Shown: in pieces, positions 1 to 5,883 of the stretch
Position numbering within the stretch: position 1 is the first letter of the stretch
How the letters are laid out: every line of letters begins with the position of its first letter
Assembly (NCBI GenBank): GCA_021443605.1
Contig: JABUTQ010000140.1
Span: 1-7,102, forward strand
DNA length: 7,102 bases
Reading direction: 5' to 3'
Source of the DNA: Bacteroidales bacterium
GTDB lineage: Bacteria > Bacteroidota > Bacteroidia > Bacteroidales > UBA932
The notes under the pieces: generated by a model
The model's database searches: none
What the model saw: the letters and a program-made list of their open reading frames with translations, nothing else
What the model was told of the DNA's origin: nothing
Position numbers and translations under genes: made by a program

Positions 1-495
1 GATGACGAATATTACAGGGCGATAGAGCATCTTGAAATGTGCAGGATGATAGGTTTTGATACCGAGACAAAGCCGGTGTTCCAGCCTAATGCCCGAAGAC
101 ACAGCACAGCATTGCTACAGTTGTCGAGCGATTCCGATGCGTTTTTGTTCCGTCTTCATCTGATGGGGCTTCCCGATGAGTTGGCATCGATTCTCGCAAG
201 CCCTTCCATCACTAAGATTGGCGCCGCCGTGAATGATGATATCCATGGCTTGCAGCGCTACAACAATTTTACCGCAGCCCGTTTTATGGATCTCCAGCGT
301 TTTGGAGATAAATACGGCATTAAAGACAAGAGTGTCAAGAAGATGGCCGGCATTATTCTCGGGGTTAAGGTGTCCAAATCGCAACAGCTCTCCAATTGGG
401 AGGCTGAAGAGTTGTCTCACGCACAGTGCCTCTATGCCGCCACCGATGCCTGGATTTGCCTAAAAATGTATAAGAAACTCCTGTCAACCACATAA
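1..495 (+). CDS. 3'-5' exonuclease, RNase D / WRN-type DEDDy fold (5'-truncated by window edge)
   Basis: The reading frame is open from base 1, so the first ATG at 37 is internal and the true start lies outside the window; 164 codons are visible. It looks like a DEDDy-family exonuclease that removes nucleotides from 3' ends with two metal ions. Numbering from the first visible codon, exo motif I is FDTET (Asp20, Glu22), exo II is the KIGAAVNDD stretch (Asp79 or Asp80), and exo III is YAATD (Tyr145, Asp149). The tyrosine in exo III marks the DEDDy subclass. KSQQLSNWE before exo III is typical of the RNase D/WRN-like group. There is no HRDC domain after the nuclease core, so it is a short stand-alone enzyme of the kind common in Bacteroidota rather than full-length RNase D. 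Whether the substrate is RNA or DNA cannot be told. Its TAA is immediately followed by the ATG of the methyltransferase gene, which implies co-transcription. Confidence 0.9.
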   Translation, partial: DDEYYRAIEHLEMCRMIGFDTETKPVFQPNARRHSTALLQLSSDSDAFLFRLHLMGLPDELASILASPSITKIGAAVNDDIHGLQRYNNFTAARFMDLQRFGDKYGIKDKSVKKMAGIILGVKVSKSQQLSNWEAEELSHAQCLYAATDAWICLKMYKKLLSTT

Positions 496-1680
496 ATGGA
501 AAAGAAAATCATCCTTGGAAAGGGGAGGGAAGACTCTCTGCGCAGGTTTCACCCGTGGGTGTTTTCCGGTGCGATAAAGAAAATTGAAGGGAACCCCGCC
601 GAAGGCGATATCGTTGCCGTTTTGTCTGCATCCAATGAGGTTCTTGCATTCGGCCATTATCAAGTGGGGTCTATCGCAGTACGTGTGCTCAGTTTCGACT
701 CATCTTGCCTTATGCCCGATTTCTGGGAGAACAGGATAATGGCGGCAAAGCAGCTTCGCTCCGTTATAAAATCCTCTGATACTGATTGTTATCGTCTTAT
801 ACACGGAGAGGGTGATGGTCTCCCCGGTTTGATTGTGGACATATATGACGACGTGGCTGTGCTGCAGGCGCATTCCGTTGGAATGTTCCGCTCGCGTCAA
901 GCTATATGCGATGCGCTGGTGAAGGTGTTTGGCGGCAGTCTGAGGGCGGTATATGATAAAAGTTCCGGCACGGCCCCCTTCAAGGCAGGCTTGGAACTGA
1001 AAGACGGATATCTTTATCTCAACGGGCAGGAACTTCCGGAGACGACCGTGCTTGAAAACGGACACAAGTTTATAGTGAATTGGGAGGCAGGTCAAAAGAC
1101 CGGCTTTTTCCTTGACCAGAGGGATAATAGGGCACTGGTGGAGAGATATTCGAAAGGGAAGAGGGTGCTCAATCTTTTCTGCTATACCGGTGGATTTTCA
1201 GTTTATGCCCTTGCCGGAGGTGCCGTCAGGGTGGATTCCGTGGACAGTTCTGCAAAAGCAATCGAGATGGTAGAGCGGAATATATCATTGAACGGATTCG
1301 CTCCGGATAGCCACAAGTCTTTCTGTGAGGATGCAATAGATTATGTAAAGAATTGCAAAAGAGGCGAATACGACTTGATGATTGTGGATCCGCCCGCATT
1401 CGCCAAACATCGTGGGGCTTTGAACAATGCCTTGAGGGCTTACCGCCGATTGAATGCTGCCGCCATCGCAAATGTGGCTCCGGGAGGGATAGTGTTTACT
1501 TTCAGTTGTTCACAGGCAGTTGATAAGAATGCCTTTGCTCTGGCGGTCTTCTCCGCCGCCGCCGAAACCGCCCGCAGGGTGCGCATTATCGGGCGTATGA
1601 CTCAGCCGGCTGATCATCCGGTGAATATCTATCACCCCGAAGGGGAATATCTCAAAGGACTTGTCCTTTTTGTGGAATAG
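496..1680 (+). CDS. rlmI: RlmI-like 23S rRNA (cytosine-C5) methyltransferase
   Basis: The protein of 394 residues is close to the length of E. coli RlmI, which methylates C1962 of 23S rRNA using S-adenosylmethionine. Residues about 1-75 fit the N-terminal PUA RNA-binding domain (the RFHPWVFSGAI segment at 17-27 is typical). A linker and EEHD-like region precede the Rossmann methyltransferase domain from about 185. Visible motifs are GQKTGFFLDQR (199-209), SAM-binding LNLFCYTGGF (225-234), acidic DSVDSS (247-252), motif IV DPPAF (298-302) and SCS (337-339), with Cys338 as the likely catalytic nucleophile. The ending NIYHPEGEYLKGL (377-389) is also characteristic of the family. The ATG directly follows the stop of the exonuclease, with no spacer. 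The gene is intact. The family contains several paralogues, so the exact target base is inferred by homology only. Confidence 0.9.
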   Translation: MEKKIILGKGREDSLRRFHPWVFSGAIKKIEGNPAEGDIVAVLSASNEVLAFGHYQVGSIAVRVLSFDSSCLMPDFWENRIMAAKQLRSVIKSSDTDCYRLIHGEGDGLPGLIVDIYDDVAVLQAHSVGMFRSRQAICDALVKVFGGSLRAVYDKSSGTAPFKAGLELKDGYLYLNGQELPETTVLENGHKFIVNWEAGQKTGFFLDQRDNRALVERYSKGKRVLNLFCYTGGFSVYALAGGAVRVDSVDSSAKAIEMVERNISLNGFAPDSHKSFCEDAIDYVKNCKRGEYDLMIVDPPAFAKHRGALNNALRAYRRLNAAAIANVAPGGIVFTFSCSQAVDKNAFALAVFSAAAETARRVRIIGRMTQPADHPVNIYHPEGEYLKGLVLFVE

Positions 1681-1687
1681 TTCATGG

Positions 1688-1755
1688 AGATTCTTCGCTG
1701 TCGCTCAGAATGACAAGTCCGTCATCCTGAGGGAGCGAATGCGACCGAAGGATCT
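1688..1755. repeat. Imperfect palindrome, likely dispersed intergenic (REP-like) repeat
   Basis: The left arm 1688-1714 and right arm 1721-1755 are inverted copies around a 6-nt spacer. The outer 10 bp (AGATTCTTCG with CGAAGGATCT) pair with one G-T wobble, and the inner 11 bp (CTCAGAATGAC with GTCATCCTGAG) pair with one A-C mismatch. An asymmetric interior loop of 6 against 14 bases separates them. The GTCATCCTGAG...CGAAGGATCT type of sequence recurs in intergenic DNA of many Bacteroidota and other bacteria; that is recollection of a general pattern, not a search result. It lies between two converging genes, as such elements usually do. It could fold as a hairpin in the rlmI transcript. Confidence 0.65.
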
Positions 1756-1766
1756 TTTGGAGAAAC

Positions 1767-1810
1767 AAAATAAAACAGCCGCTCTAAACTTGAAGAGCGG
1801 CTGCATTTTT
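1767..1810. terminator. Bidirectional intrinsic terminator between rlmI and the DUF3276 gene
   Basis: A perfect 10-bp stem, CAGCCGCTCT (1776-1785) with AGAGCGGCTG (1794-1803), closes an 8-nt loop. On the plus strand the stem is followed after two bases by five T residues (1806-1810). On the minus strand it is followed by the complement of AAAATAAAA (1767-1775), giving a T-rich tail. It therefore can stop transcripts from both convergent genes, rlmI from the left and the DUF3276 gene from the right. Confidence 0.9.
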
Positions 1811-1826
1811 ATGATAGAAGGTTAAG

Positions 1827-2168
1827 TTAAAGTTCATCGAAATCTACATCTGAAAAAGATGACTCTGAAGAAGGACGGGACTCTACAACTGTGCAGTGAG
1901 CCTTGATATAATCAACAACGTCTTGAAGCCCTTCTGCAAATTTTTCAAAATCTTCTTTATAGAGGAATATCTTGTGCTTGTCATAAACATATCTTCCGTC
2001 TCTTTCAACTCTGCGCTTGCTTTCTGTGATGGTCAGATAATAATCGTTGCCCTTAGTGGACTTTACATCAAAGAAATAAGTTCTCTTTCCTGCTCTTACA
2101 GGTTTTGAATATACATCATCACCATTGCGCTCAGCAGCTCCCGCATTTTCGTAATCTTCAAAATACAT
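1827..2168 (-). CDS. DUF3276 / PUR-alpha-like single-stranded nucleic-acid-binding protein
   Basis: This 113-residue protein belongs to the small PUR-domain family (DUF3276) found across Bacteroidota and spirochaetes; the Borrelia member binds nucleic acid. The core is residues about 18-90: VYSKPVRAGKRTYFFDVK (19-36), DYYLTITESKR (42-52) and HKIFLYKEDFEKF (65-77), matching the beta-beta-beta-beta-alpha PUR repeat. The lysines and aromatic residues on the strands are the expected nucleic-acid contacts. Outside the core are a short acidic N-terminus and a Ser/Asp/Glu-rich tail of about 20 residues (94-113), probably disordered. The ATG at 2168 is the only sensible start and lies about 20 nt downstream of the predicted transcription start. 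It is a single-gene unit, divergent from nusB and ended by the shared terminator. Its cellular function is not established. Confidence 0.88.
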   Translation of the reverse strand: MYFEDYENAGAAERNGDDVYSKPVRAGKRTYFFDVKSTKGNDYYLTITESKRRVERDGRYVYDKHKIFLYKEDFEKFAEGLQDVVDYIKAHCTVVESRPSSESSFSDVDFDEL

Positions 2169-2194
2169 GACCTATTTTTTTAGAAATTATGCCG

Positions 2195-2224
2195 CAAAGA
2201 TAACTTTTTTTTACTTCTAAAAAC
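2195..2224 (-). promoter_or_regulatory. Bacteroidota-type promoter for the DUF3276 gene
   Basis: Read on the minus strand, TATCTTTG (2202 down to 2195) matches the Bacteroidota sigma-ABfr -7 consensus TAnnTTTG exactly. About 17 bases upstream is the T-rich GTTTTTAG (2224-2217), a poor match to the -33 TTTG. A start near 2189 would leave a leader of about 20 nt before the ATG at 2168. Confidence 0.7.
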
Positions 2225-2232
2225 TATCTTTG
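2205..2232 (+). promoter_or_regulatory. Bacteroidota-type promoter for the nusB operon
   Basis: TATCTTTG at 2225-2232 is a perfect TAnnTTTG -7 box. The -33 region is the run of eight T at 2205-2212 rather than a clean TTTG. Transcription would begin near 2238, giving a leader of about 15 nt to the nusB ATG at 2253. No other equally good box was noticed further along the series, so this is the likely main promoter for nusB through rimO. Confidence 0.7.
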
Positions 2233-2252
2233 CAAATATTTTAAATTTAACT

Positions 2253-3194
2253 ATGCTAAATCGTCGCTTACTACGTATCAAAGCATTCAAAGTTCTTTAC
2301 GCAAATGAGGCATCTGAAAGCCAGTCGCTTGATGCCGCCTGCAAGACTTTGCTCACTTCGTGCGAATGGACCAGGAATCTGTATTATTTCCTCTTGGGAG
2401 TGTGTCCTCATTTAGTGCAAATTGCCCAAGATAAAATTGATTCAGGCAAGAGCAAGCTCCGTCCCACTCCGGAAGAGGCTTCGCCCAATATGAAATTTGT
2501 GGAGAACGAGTTTGTGAAACTTCTCGTCCAAGACGACAAAATTCTGAACTATTGCCAAAAGCACGGCCTCGGGTGGGCAGACAATGACATTTTTCTAAGA
2601 AAACTGTTCAACTCCATCATCTCTTCTGACTATTATGCCGAATATATGTCTTCTCCCAAGAAATCCCTCAAAGAAGACTGCAAATTGTTCAAACGCATTT
2701 TCGAAGAGGAATTTGAAGATAATCAGATGCTTGAAGATATCCTCGAAGAGATGTCCGTTTTTTGGATTGACGATCTTGAATATACTCTCAATGTAGTTTT
2801 GAGGTCGATAGATTCGGTATCCGCGGGCAACGGCTTCAACCATCCGGACGTCTTCCTGAAGGAGGATGACCGAGATTTTGCACTCCGTCTGCTCACGGCC
2901 TGCATCCAGAATTACGATGAATATGCAGCCATAATAGCTGAAAAACTGGTGAACTGGGAGCCGGATCGTCTTGTTTCCACAGACTGCGTCCTCGTGATTA
3001 TGGGGCTGGCCGAAGCGGTGGCATTCCCATCGATTCCTGTCAAGGTCACAATCAACGAATACGTGGAGATTTCCAAATATTACAGCACCCCCAAGAGCCG
3101 CACTTTCGTCAACGGCCTCCTCGATACTATTATCCAAGAGAAATCAGCATCCGGCCAAATAGTCAAGTCTGGAAGGGGATTATTTACAGAGTAA
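2253..3194 (+). CDS. nusB: Transcription antitermination factor NusB (long Bacteroidota form)
   Basis: NusB binds boxA RNA together with ribosomal protein S10 and supports antitermination of rRNA operons. The C-terminal core is clear: KLVNWEPDRL (231-240), an acidic-hydrophobic helix DCVLVIMGLAEAVAF (244-258), VKVTINEYVEISKYY (263-277) and RTFVNGLLD (283-291), the last matching the FVNGVLD signature. The N-terminus NRRLLRIKAFKVLYA (3-17) corresponds to the first helix of canonical NusB. The protein is 313 residues, roughly twice the about 140 residues of E. coli NusB; the extra length is an insertion of charged, mostly helical sequence between the first helix and the C-terminal half (about 20-200). 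Such long NusB proteins are usual in Bacteroidota. The ATG at 2253 follows the promoter closely. It is the first gene of the plus-strand series, 17 nt ahead of yajC. Confidence 0.93.
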   Translation: MLNRRLLRIKAFKVLYANEASESQSLDAACKTLLTSCEWTRNLYYFLLGVCPHLVQIAQDKIDSGKSKLRPTPEEASPNMKFVENEFVKLLVQDDKILNYCQKHGLGWADNDIFLRKLFNSIISSDYYAEYMSSPKKSLKEDCKLFKRIFEEEFEDNQMLEDILEEMSVFWIDDLEYTLNVVLRSIDSVSAGNGFNHPDVFLKEDDRDFALRLLTACIQNYDEYAAIIAEKLVNWEPDRLVSTDCVLVIMGLAEAVAFPSIPVKVTINEYVEISKYYSTPKSRTFVNGLLDTIIQEKSASGQIVKSGRGLFTE

Positions 3195-3211
3195 ATTTTA
3201 ATTGATTGAAT

Positions 3212-3535
3212 ATGAATATGTTAACTATGTTTTTGCAAGCAGGTGCAACCGGACAGGCCGCACAGAGCGCCAACTTCACCTTCTTCATTATGATTATTCT
3301 GATTTTTGTCATAATGTGGATATTTATGATTCGTCCGCAAAAAAAGCAGCAGAAGGAGCTCGAAAATTTTAGAAATTCGCTCAAGAAGGGAGACAAGGTC
3401 GTGACAGTCGGCGGAATACACGGCACCGTTGCAGAAGTGAAAGAAACGATGCTGTTCCTTGAAATTGACCAGAACGTCAAGATCCTCGTTGACAAGGCAT
3501 CTGTTGTAAAAGATTTCAGTGACACCCAGAAATAA
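3212..3535 (+). CDS. yajC: Sec translocase accessory subunit YajC
   Basis: YajC is a small inner-membrane protein associated with SecDF and the SecYEG channel. The 107-residue product has one transmembrane helix (about 23-40) followed directly by the family hallmark RPQKKQQKE (41-49) and a cytosolic domain with GDKVVTVGGIHGTV (60-73), both typical of the family. I chose the ATG at 3212 over the in-frame TTG at 3206, which adds only two residues; a further ATG at 3218 is also possible. The start sits in A/T-rich sequence without a Shine-Dalgarno match. Its stop overlaps the ybbR start (TAATG, 1 nt), which suggests translational coupling. No secD or secF is visible in this window. Confidence 0.95.
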   Translation: MNMLTMFLQAGATGQAAQSANFTFFIMIILIFVIMWIFMIRPQKKQQKELENFRNSLKKGDKVVTVGGIHGTVAEVKETMLFLEIDQNVKILVDKASVVKDFSDTQK

Positions 3536-4482
3536 TGTTTGAACCAAAGAAGATAGTGTCTTTAATGGGCGCTCTTCTTATGGCATTTTTTATATGGTTC
3601 GTCCATACGATGTCTCTGAATTATACCGACTATGTCCAATACAGTGTAGAGGTTGATGCGGATATTCCCGGACATAGTGGAGTGGCCATTGCAAATGAGC
3701 TGCTTACAATCAGGGGAGATTCCGATGGCTTCACACTTGTCGGACATAAATTAACCAGAGGCGGTGGGGCGGTCATAAAATTGAAATTGGAAGAGAGTCT
3801 TTTGCATCCTGCAGAGGGTGTAAAGGACTTGTACTTTGTCAATACATCGGAGATACGCGAAAGGATAAGCCAGGCCGTTTCTGAAAATCTGAAAGTTGAA
3901 TATATTGAAAACCAGCAACTTACCTTTATATTTCCAGAAAAGTCGTTTAAAACGGTGGAGGTGAGCCCCACTTTTGACATCAGGTGCCGGAGTCAATATA
4001 TGTTGGTGGGAGACATTGAGACCTTTCCCGATTCCGTGGTGATTTATGGAGACGTGGCGACTTTGGACAAGATTCAGCGTATATCCACGAGAGCGGTTTC
4101 TTTGTCGGATGTCTTCAGGTCCGAGAATGGGGCCGTTGCTTTGGAAACGATTGAAGGGGTGAGGGTTTCGGAAAAAGAGGTCAAGTACTCGTTCAAGGTG
4201 TCAAGGTATGTTGAAAACAAGGAAGAGATTGGGCTTACTACCATAAATGTTCCCGCAGGAAAGCATATTAGAATGATACCTTCCAGAGTGACAGTTACTT
4301 ACAGGATTCCTTTTGCTAAAAATATGACAAAGTTGGACAATCCCCCTTCGTTTGGGATAGATTATAACGACTTTGCCAATTCGATAAGTGCAGGGGTGAT
4401 TCCCCGCTTTCAAGAGTATAACGGAACGTTACTTTCGTATACCTTGGATCCACCTTATGTTCAATGCATTATGACAGAGTGA
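3535..4482 (+). CDS. YbbR-like membrane-anchored protein
   Basis: The product is 315 residues with a hydrophobic N-terminal anchor (about 7-26, IVSLMGALLMAFFIWF) followed by a mainly beta-strand extracytoplasmic region, the layout of YbbR-domain proteins. At about 139-190 a segment with KTVEVSPTFDIRC and FPDSVVIYGDVATLDKI fits a YbbR repeat, where P..V.I.G....l..I is the recurring pattern. The C-terminal third (about 228-315) could be a further beta domain. In Firmicutes YbbR (CdaR) regulates the diadenylate cyclase CdaA, but no cyclase gene is adjacent here, so that role should not be transferred. It overlaps yajC by 1 nt at its start and coaE by 1 nt at its stop (TGATG). The position between yajC and coaE is the usual one in Bacteroidales, which supports the call more than the weak sequence conservation does. 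Confidence 0.85.
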   Translation: MFEPKKIVSLMGALLMAFFIWFVHTMSLNYTDYVQYSVEVDADIPGHSGVAIANELLTIRGDSDGFTLVGHKLTRGGGAVIKLKLEESLLHPAEGVKDLYFVNTSEIRERISQAVSENLKVEYIENQQLTFIFPEKSFKTVEVSPTFDIRCRSQYMLVGDIETFPDSVVIYGDVATLDKIQRISTRAVSLSDVFRSENGAVALETIEGVRVSEKEVKYSFKVSRYVENKEEIGLTTINVPAGKHIRMIPSRVTVTYRIPFAKNMTKLDNPPSFGIDYNDFANSISAGVIPRFQEYNGTLLSYTLDPPYVQCIMTE

Positions 4483-5075
4483 TGGAAGATTGCAAGGTGA
4501 TAGTTTGCACGGGCGGCATAGGCAGCGGGAAGTCTTATGTAATCAAGGCTTTCAATGCAGTCGGTATCCCTTCTTATGACAGCGACGGGAGGGCAAAAAA
4601 ACTCTACGACTGCAATGAAAAGCTCCTTTCGCAGGTGGTTGGGATAGCGGGAGATGATATCTTGAACAATGGCCGTCTTGACCGTAAACGGTTGGCGGAG
4701 AAGATATTTTCAGACCAATCCCTTTTGGAGAGAGTGGAAGGGGTGGTGCATCCGGCTGTGCTTGAAGACTTTGAATTGTGGAAAAGGAGGCAGGAGAGCC
4801 GAATCGTGATTTTCGAATCGGCAATATTCTTGCAGAAACCGCAGTTGAGGCATATTGCAGACTATATTGTTGCCATTACCGCTCCTGAAGAGGTGCGGAT
4901 AAACAGGGTTATGGTGCGGGATTCAATATCGAGAGAACAGGTGTTGGAGAGAATGTCAAATCAGATGCCTTCCGAAGAGATTGTGAAGAGTGCGGATTAT
5001 ACAATATACACAAATGACAGGGATGCAGTGCTCCCTCAGATTTATAAAATTTTGAAAATAGTTGAAAATAGTTGA
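4482..5075 (+). CDS. coaE: Dephospho-CoA kinase
   Basis: CoaE catalyses the last step of coenzyme A synthesis, ATP-dependent phosphorylation of the 3'-OH of dephospho-CoA. With the ATG at 4482 the protein is 197 residues, near the usual 200. The Walker A loop GGIGSGKS is at 11-18, directly after the first strand. YDSDGRAKKLY (32-42) holds the acidic residue of the active site (Asp35), GRLDRKRLAEKIF (64-76) and VVHPAV (88-93) are family signatures, and VRDSISREQVLERMSNQ (145-161) is the lid/adenine region. The alternative in-frame ATG at 4464 would add six residues and overlap ybbR by 19 nt; the 4482 start gives the compact TGATG junction and a normal N-terminus. The last codons lie in a 10-bp tandem repeat. 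Confidence 0.95.
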   Translation: MEDCKVIVCTGGIGSGKSYVIKAFNAVGIPSYDSDGRAKKLYDCNEKLLSQVVGIAGDDILNNGRLDRKRLAEKIFSDQSLLERVEGVVHPAVLEDFELWKRRQESRIVIFESAIFLQKPQLRHIADYIVAITAPEEVRINRVMVRDSISREQVLERMSNQMPSEEIVKSADYTIYTNDRDAVLPQIYKILKIVENS

Positions 5076-5079
5076 AAAC
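5052..5079 (+). repeat. 10-bp tandem repeat across the coaE stop
   Basis: Two perfect copies of TTGAAAATAG (5052-5061, 5062-5071) are followed by a partial third copy (TTGAAAAC, 5072-5079). The repeat encodes the last CoaE residues (ILKIVENS) and runs to one base before the ATG of the next gene. The 10-bp unit is not a multiple of three. Confidence 0.85.
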
Positions 5080-5080
5080 C

Positions 5081-5860
5081 ATGAAATACGGTAAGTGGAT
5101 AGGTGGGGCCTTAGGGTGGATTATATTGGGCCCGATGGGGGGCATACTCGGCTTTATTATAGGGGGACTTGCCGATAGGGATGGCACGGCCCCCGGGTGG
5201 ATTGGAGGAAGTGAAGCACAGCAATCTTCTTCTGATAGAGGCGCTTACAACAAGAACAGGCGTTATACCCAAGAGGAGCAGCGCAACAGTTTTCTGATGT
5301 CTTTTATGGTCTTGTCTATGGCCGTGATAAAGGCAGACGGCCGTTTTTTGAAATCGGAACTCGAATTTGTCAAGGACTTTATCCGCAGAAACTTTGGAGA
5401 GCAGGCTTTGGTGGAGGCGATGGATATTATGAAAGACTTGAAAGACAAGGAGATAAATGTCAATCAGGTTGGCCGCCAGATTGAGACCTATATGAACTAT
5501 TCCCAGAGGATGCAATTGTTCCACTATCTTGTCGCCCTTTCTCAGGCTGATGGCGAGATGGCGCAGAGTGAGGTTGACGTCTTGCGAACCATTGCCACCT
5601 CAATAGGCCTTAAATACGGCGACGTGGAGTCTATCCTCTCGATGTTCAAGGACGACCTCGAATCGGCATATCGCGTGCTCGAGATTTCATCCGATGCGAC
5701 CGACGAGGAGGTGAAGAAAGCATACAAGAGCTTGGCAATCAAGCATCATCCGGACAAGGTAGCATCTCTCGGGCCGGATGTCCAGAAGGCTGCGGAAGAA
5801 AAATTCAAGAATATACAATCGGCATACGAAAAGATTAAGAAAGCAAGAGGTATGTCGTAG
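5081..5860 (+). CDS. Membrane-anchored TerB / DnaJ-domain protein (DjlA-like co-chaperone)
   Basis: The 259-residue product has three parts. Residues about 4-30 are a Gly-rich hydrophobic segment (GGALGWIILGPMGGILGFII) that looks like a glycine-zipper membrane anchor. After a polar Ser/Gln/Arg-rich linker, residues about 68-185 form a helical TerB-like domain with two acidic repeats, KADGRF near 84 and QADGEM near 155. Residues about 195-256 are a J domain with the HPD tripeptide at 223-225 and YRVLEISSDATDEEV before it. The order anchor-TerB-J is that of DjlA, an inner-membrane co-chaperone that stimulates the ATPase of DnaK. I chose the ATG at 5081; the in-frame TTG at 5072 falls inside the tandem repeat. 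It begins 5 nt after coaE. No dnaK is present here and the client is unknown. I did not assign djlA because orthology cannot be tested. Confidence 0.88.
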   Translation: MKYGKWIGGALGWIILGPMGGILGFIIGGLADRDGTAPGWIGGSEAQQSSSDRGAYNKNRRYTQEEQRNSFLMSFMVLSMAVIKADGRFLKSELEFVKDFIRRNFGEQALVEAMDIMKDLKDKEINVNQVGRQIETYMNYSQRMQLFHYLVALSQADGEMAQSEVDVLRTIATSIGLKYGDVESILSMFKDDLESAYRVLEISSDATDEEVKKAYKSLAIKHHPDKVASLGPDVQKAAEEKFKNIQSAYEKIKKARGMS

Positions 5861-5883
5861 TTTTAAATAAAGTTAATTTGAAT

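Noticed and set aside
37..39. ATG at 37 as the exonuclease start
   Set aside because: The frame is open to base 1 and the ATG lies only seven codons before the catalytic FDTET motif, too close for a complete first strand and N-terminus.
1896..2108. Plus-strand open frame opposite the DUF3276 gene
   Set aside because: It is antisense to a recognised family and has no start signal.
2595..3137. Minus-strand open frame of 180 codons opposite nusB
   Set aside because: It is fully antisense to a clearly recognised gene, shows no family-like motifs, and has no promoter or start context of its own.
4464..4481. Upstream in-frame ATG as the coaE start
   Set aside because: It would overlap ybbR by 19 nt and add six residues before an otherwise normal N-terminus; the TGATG junction at 4482 is more plausible.
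5873..5880. TTAATTTG as a promoter -7 box before the DUF5606 gene
   Set aside because: The second base does not match TAnnTTTG, and transcription would start at or after the ATG at 5884.
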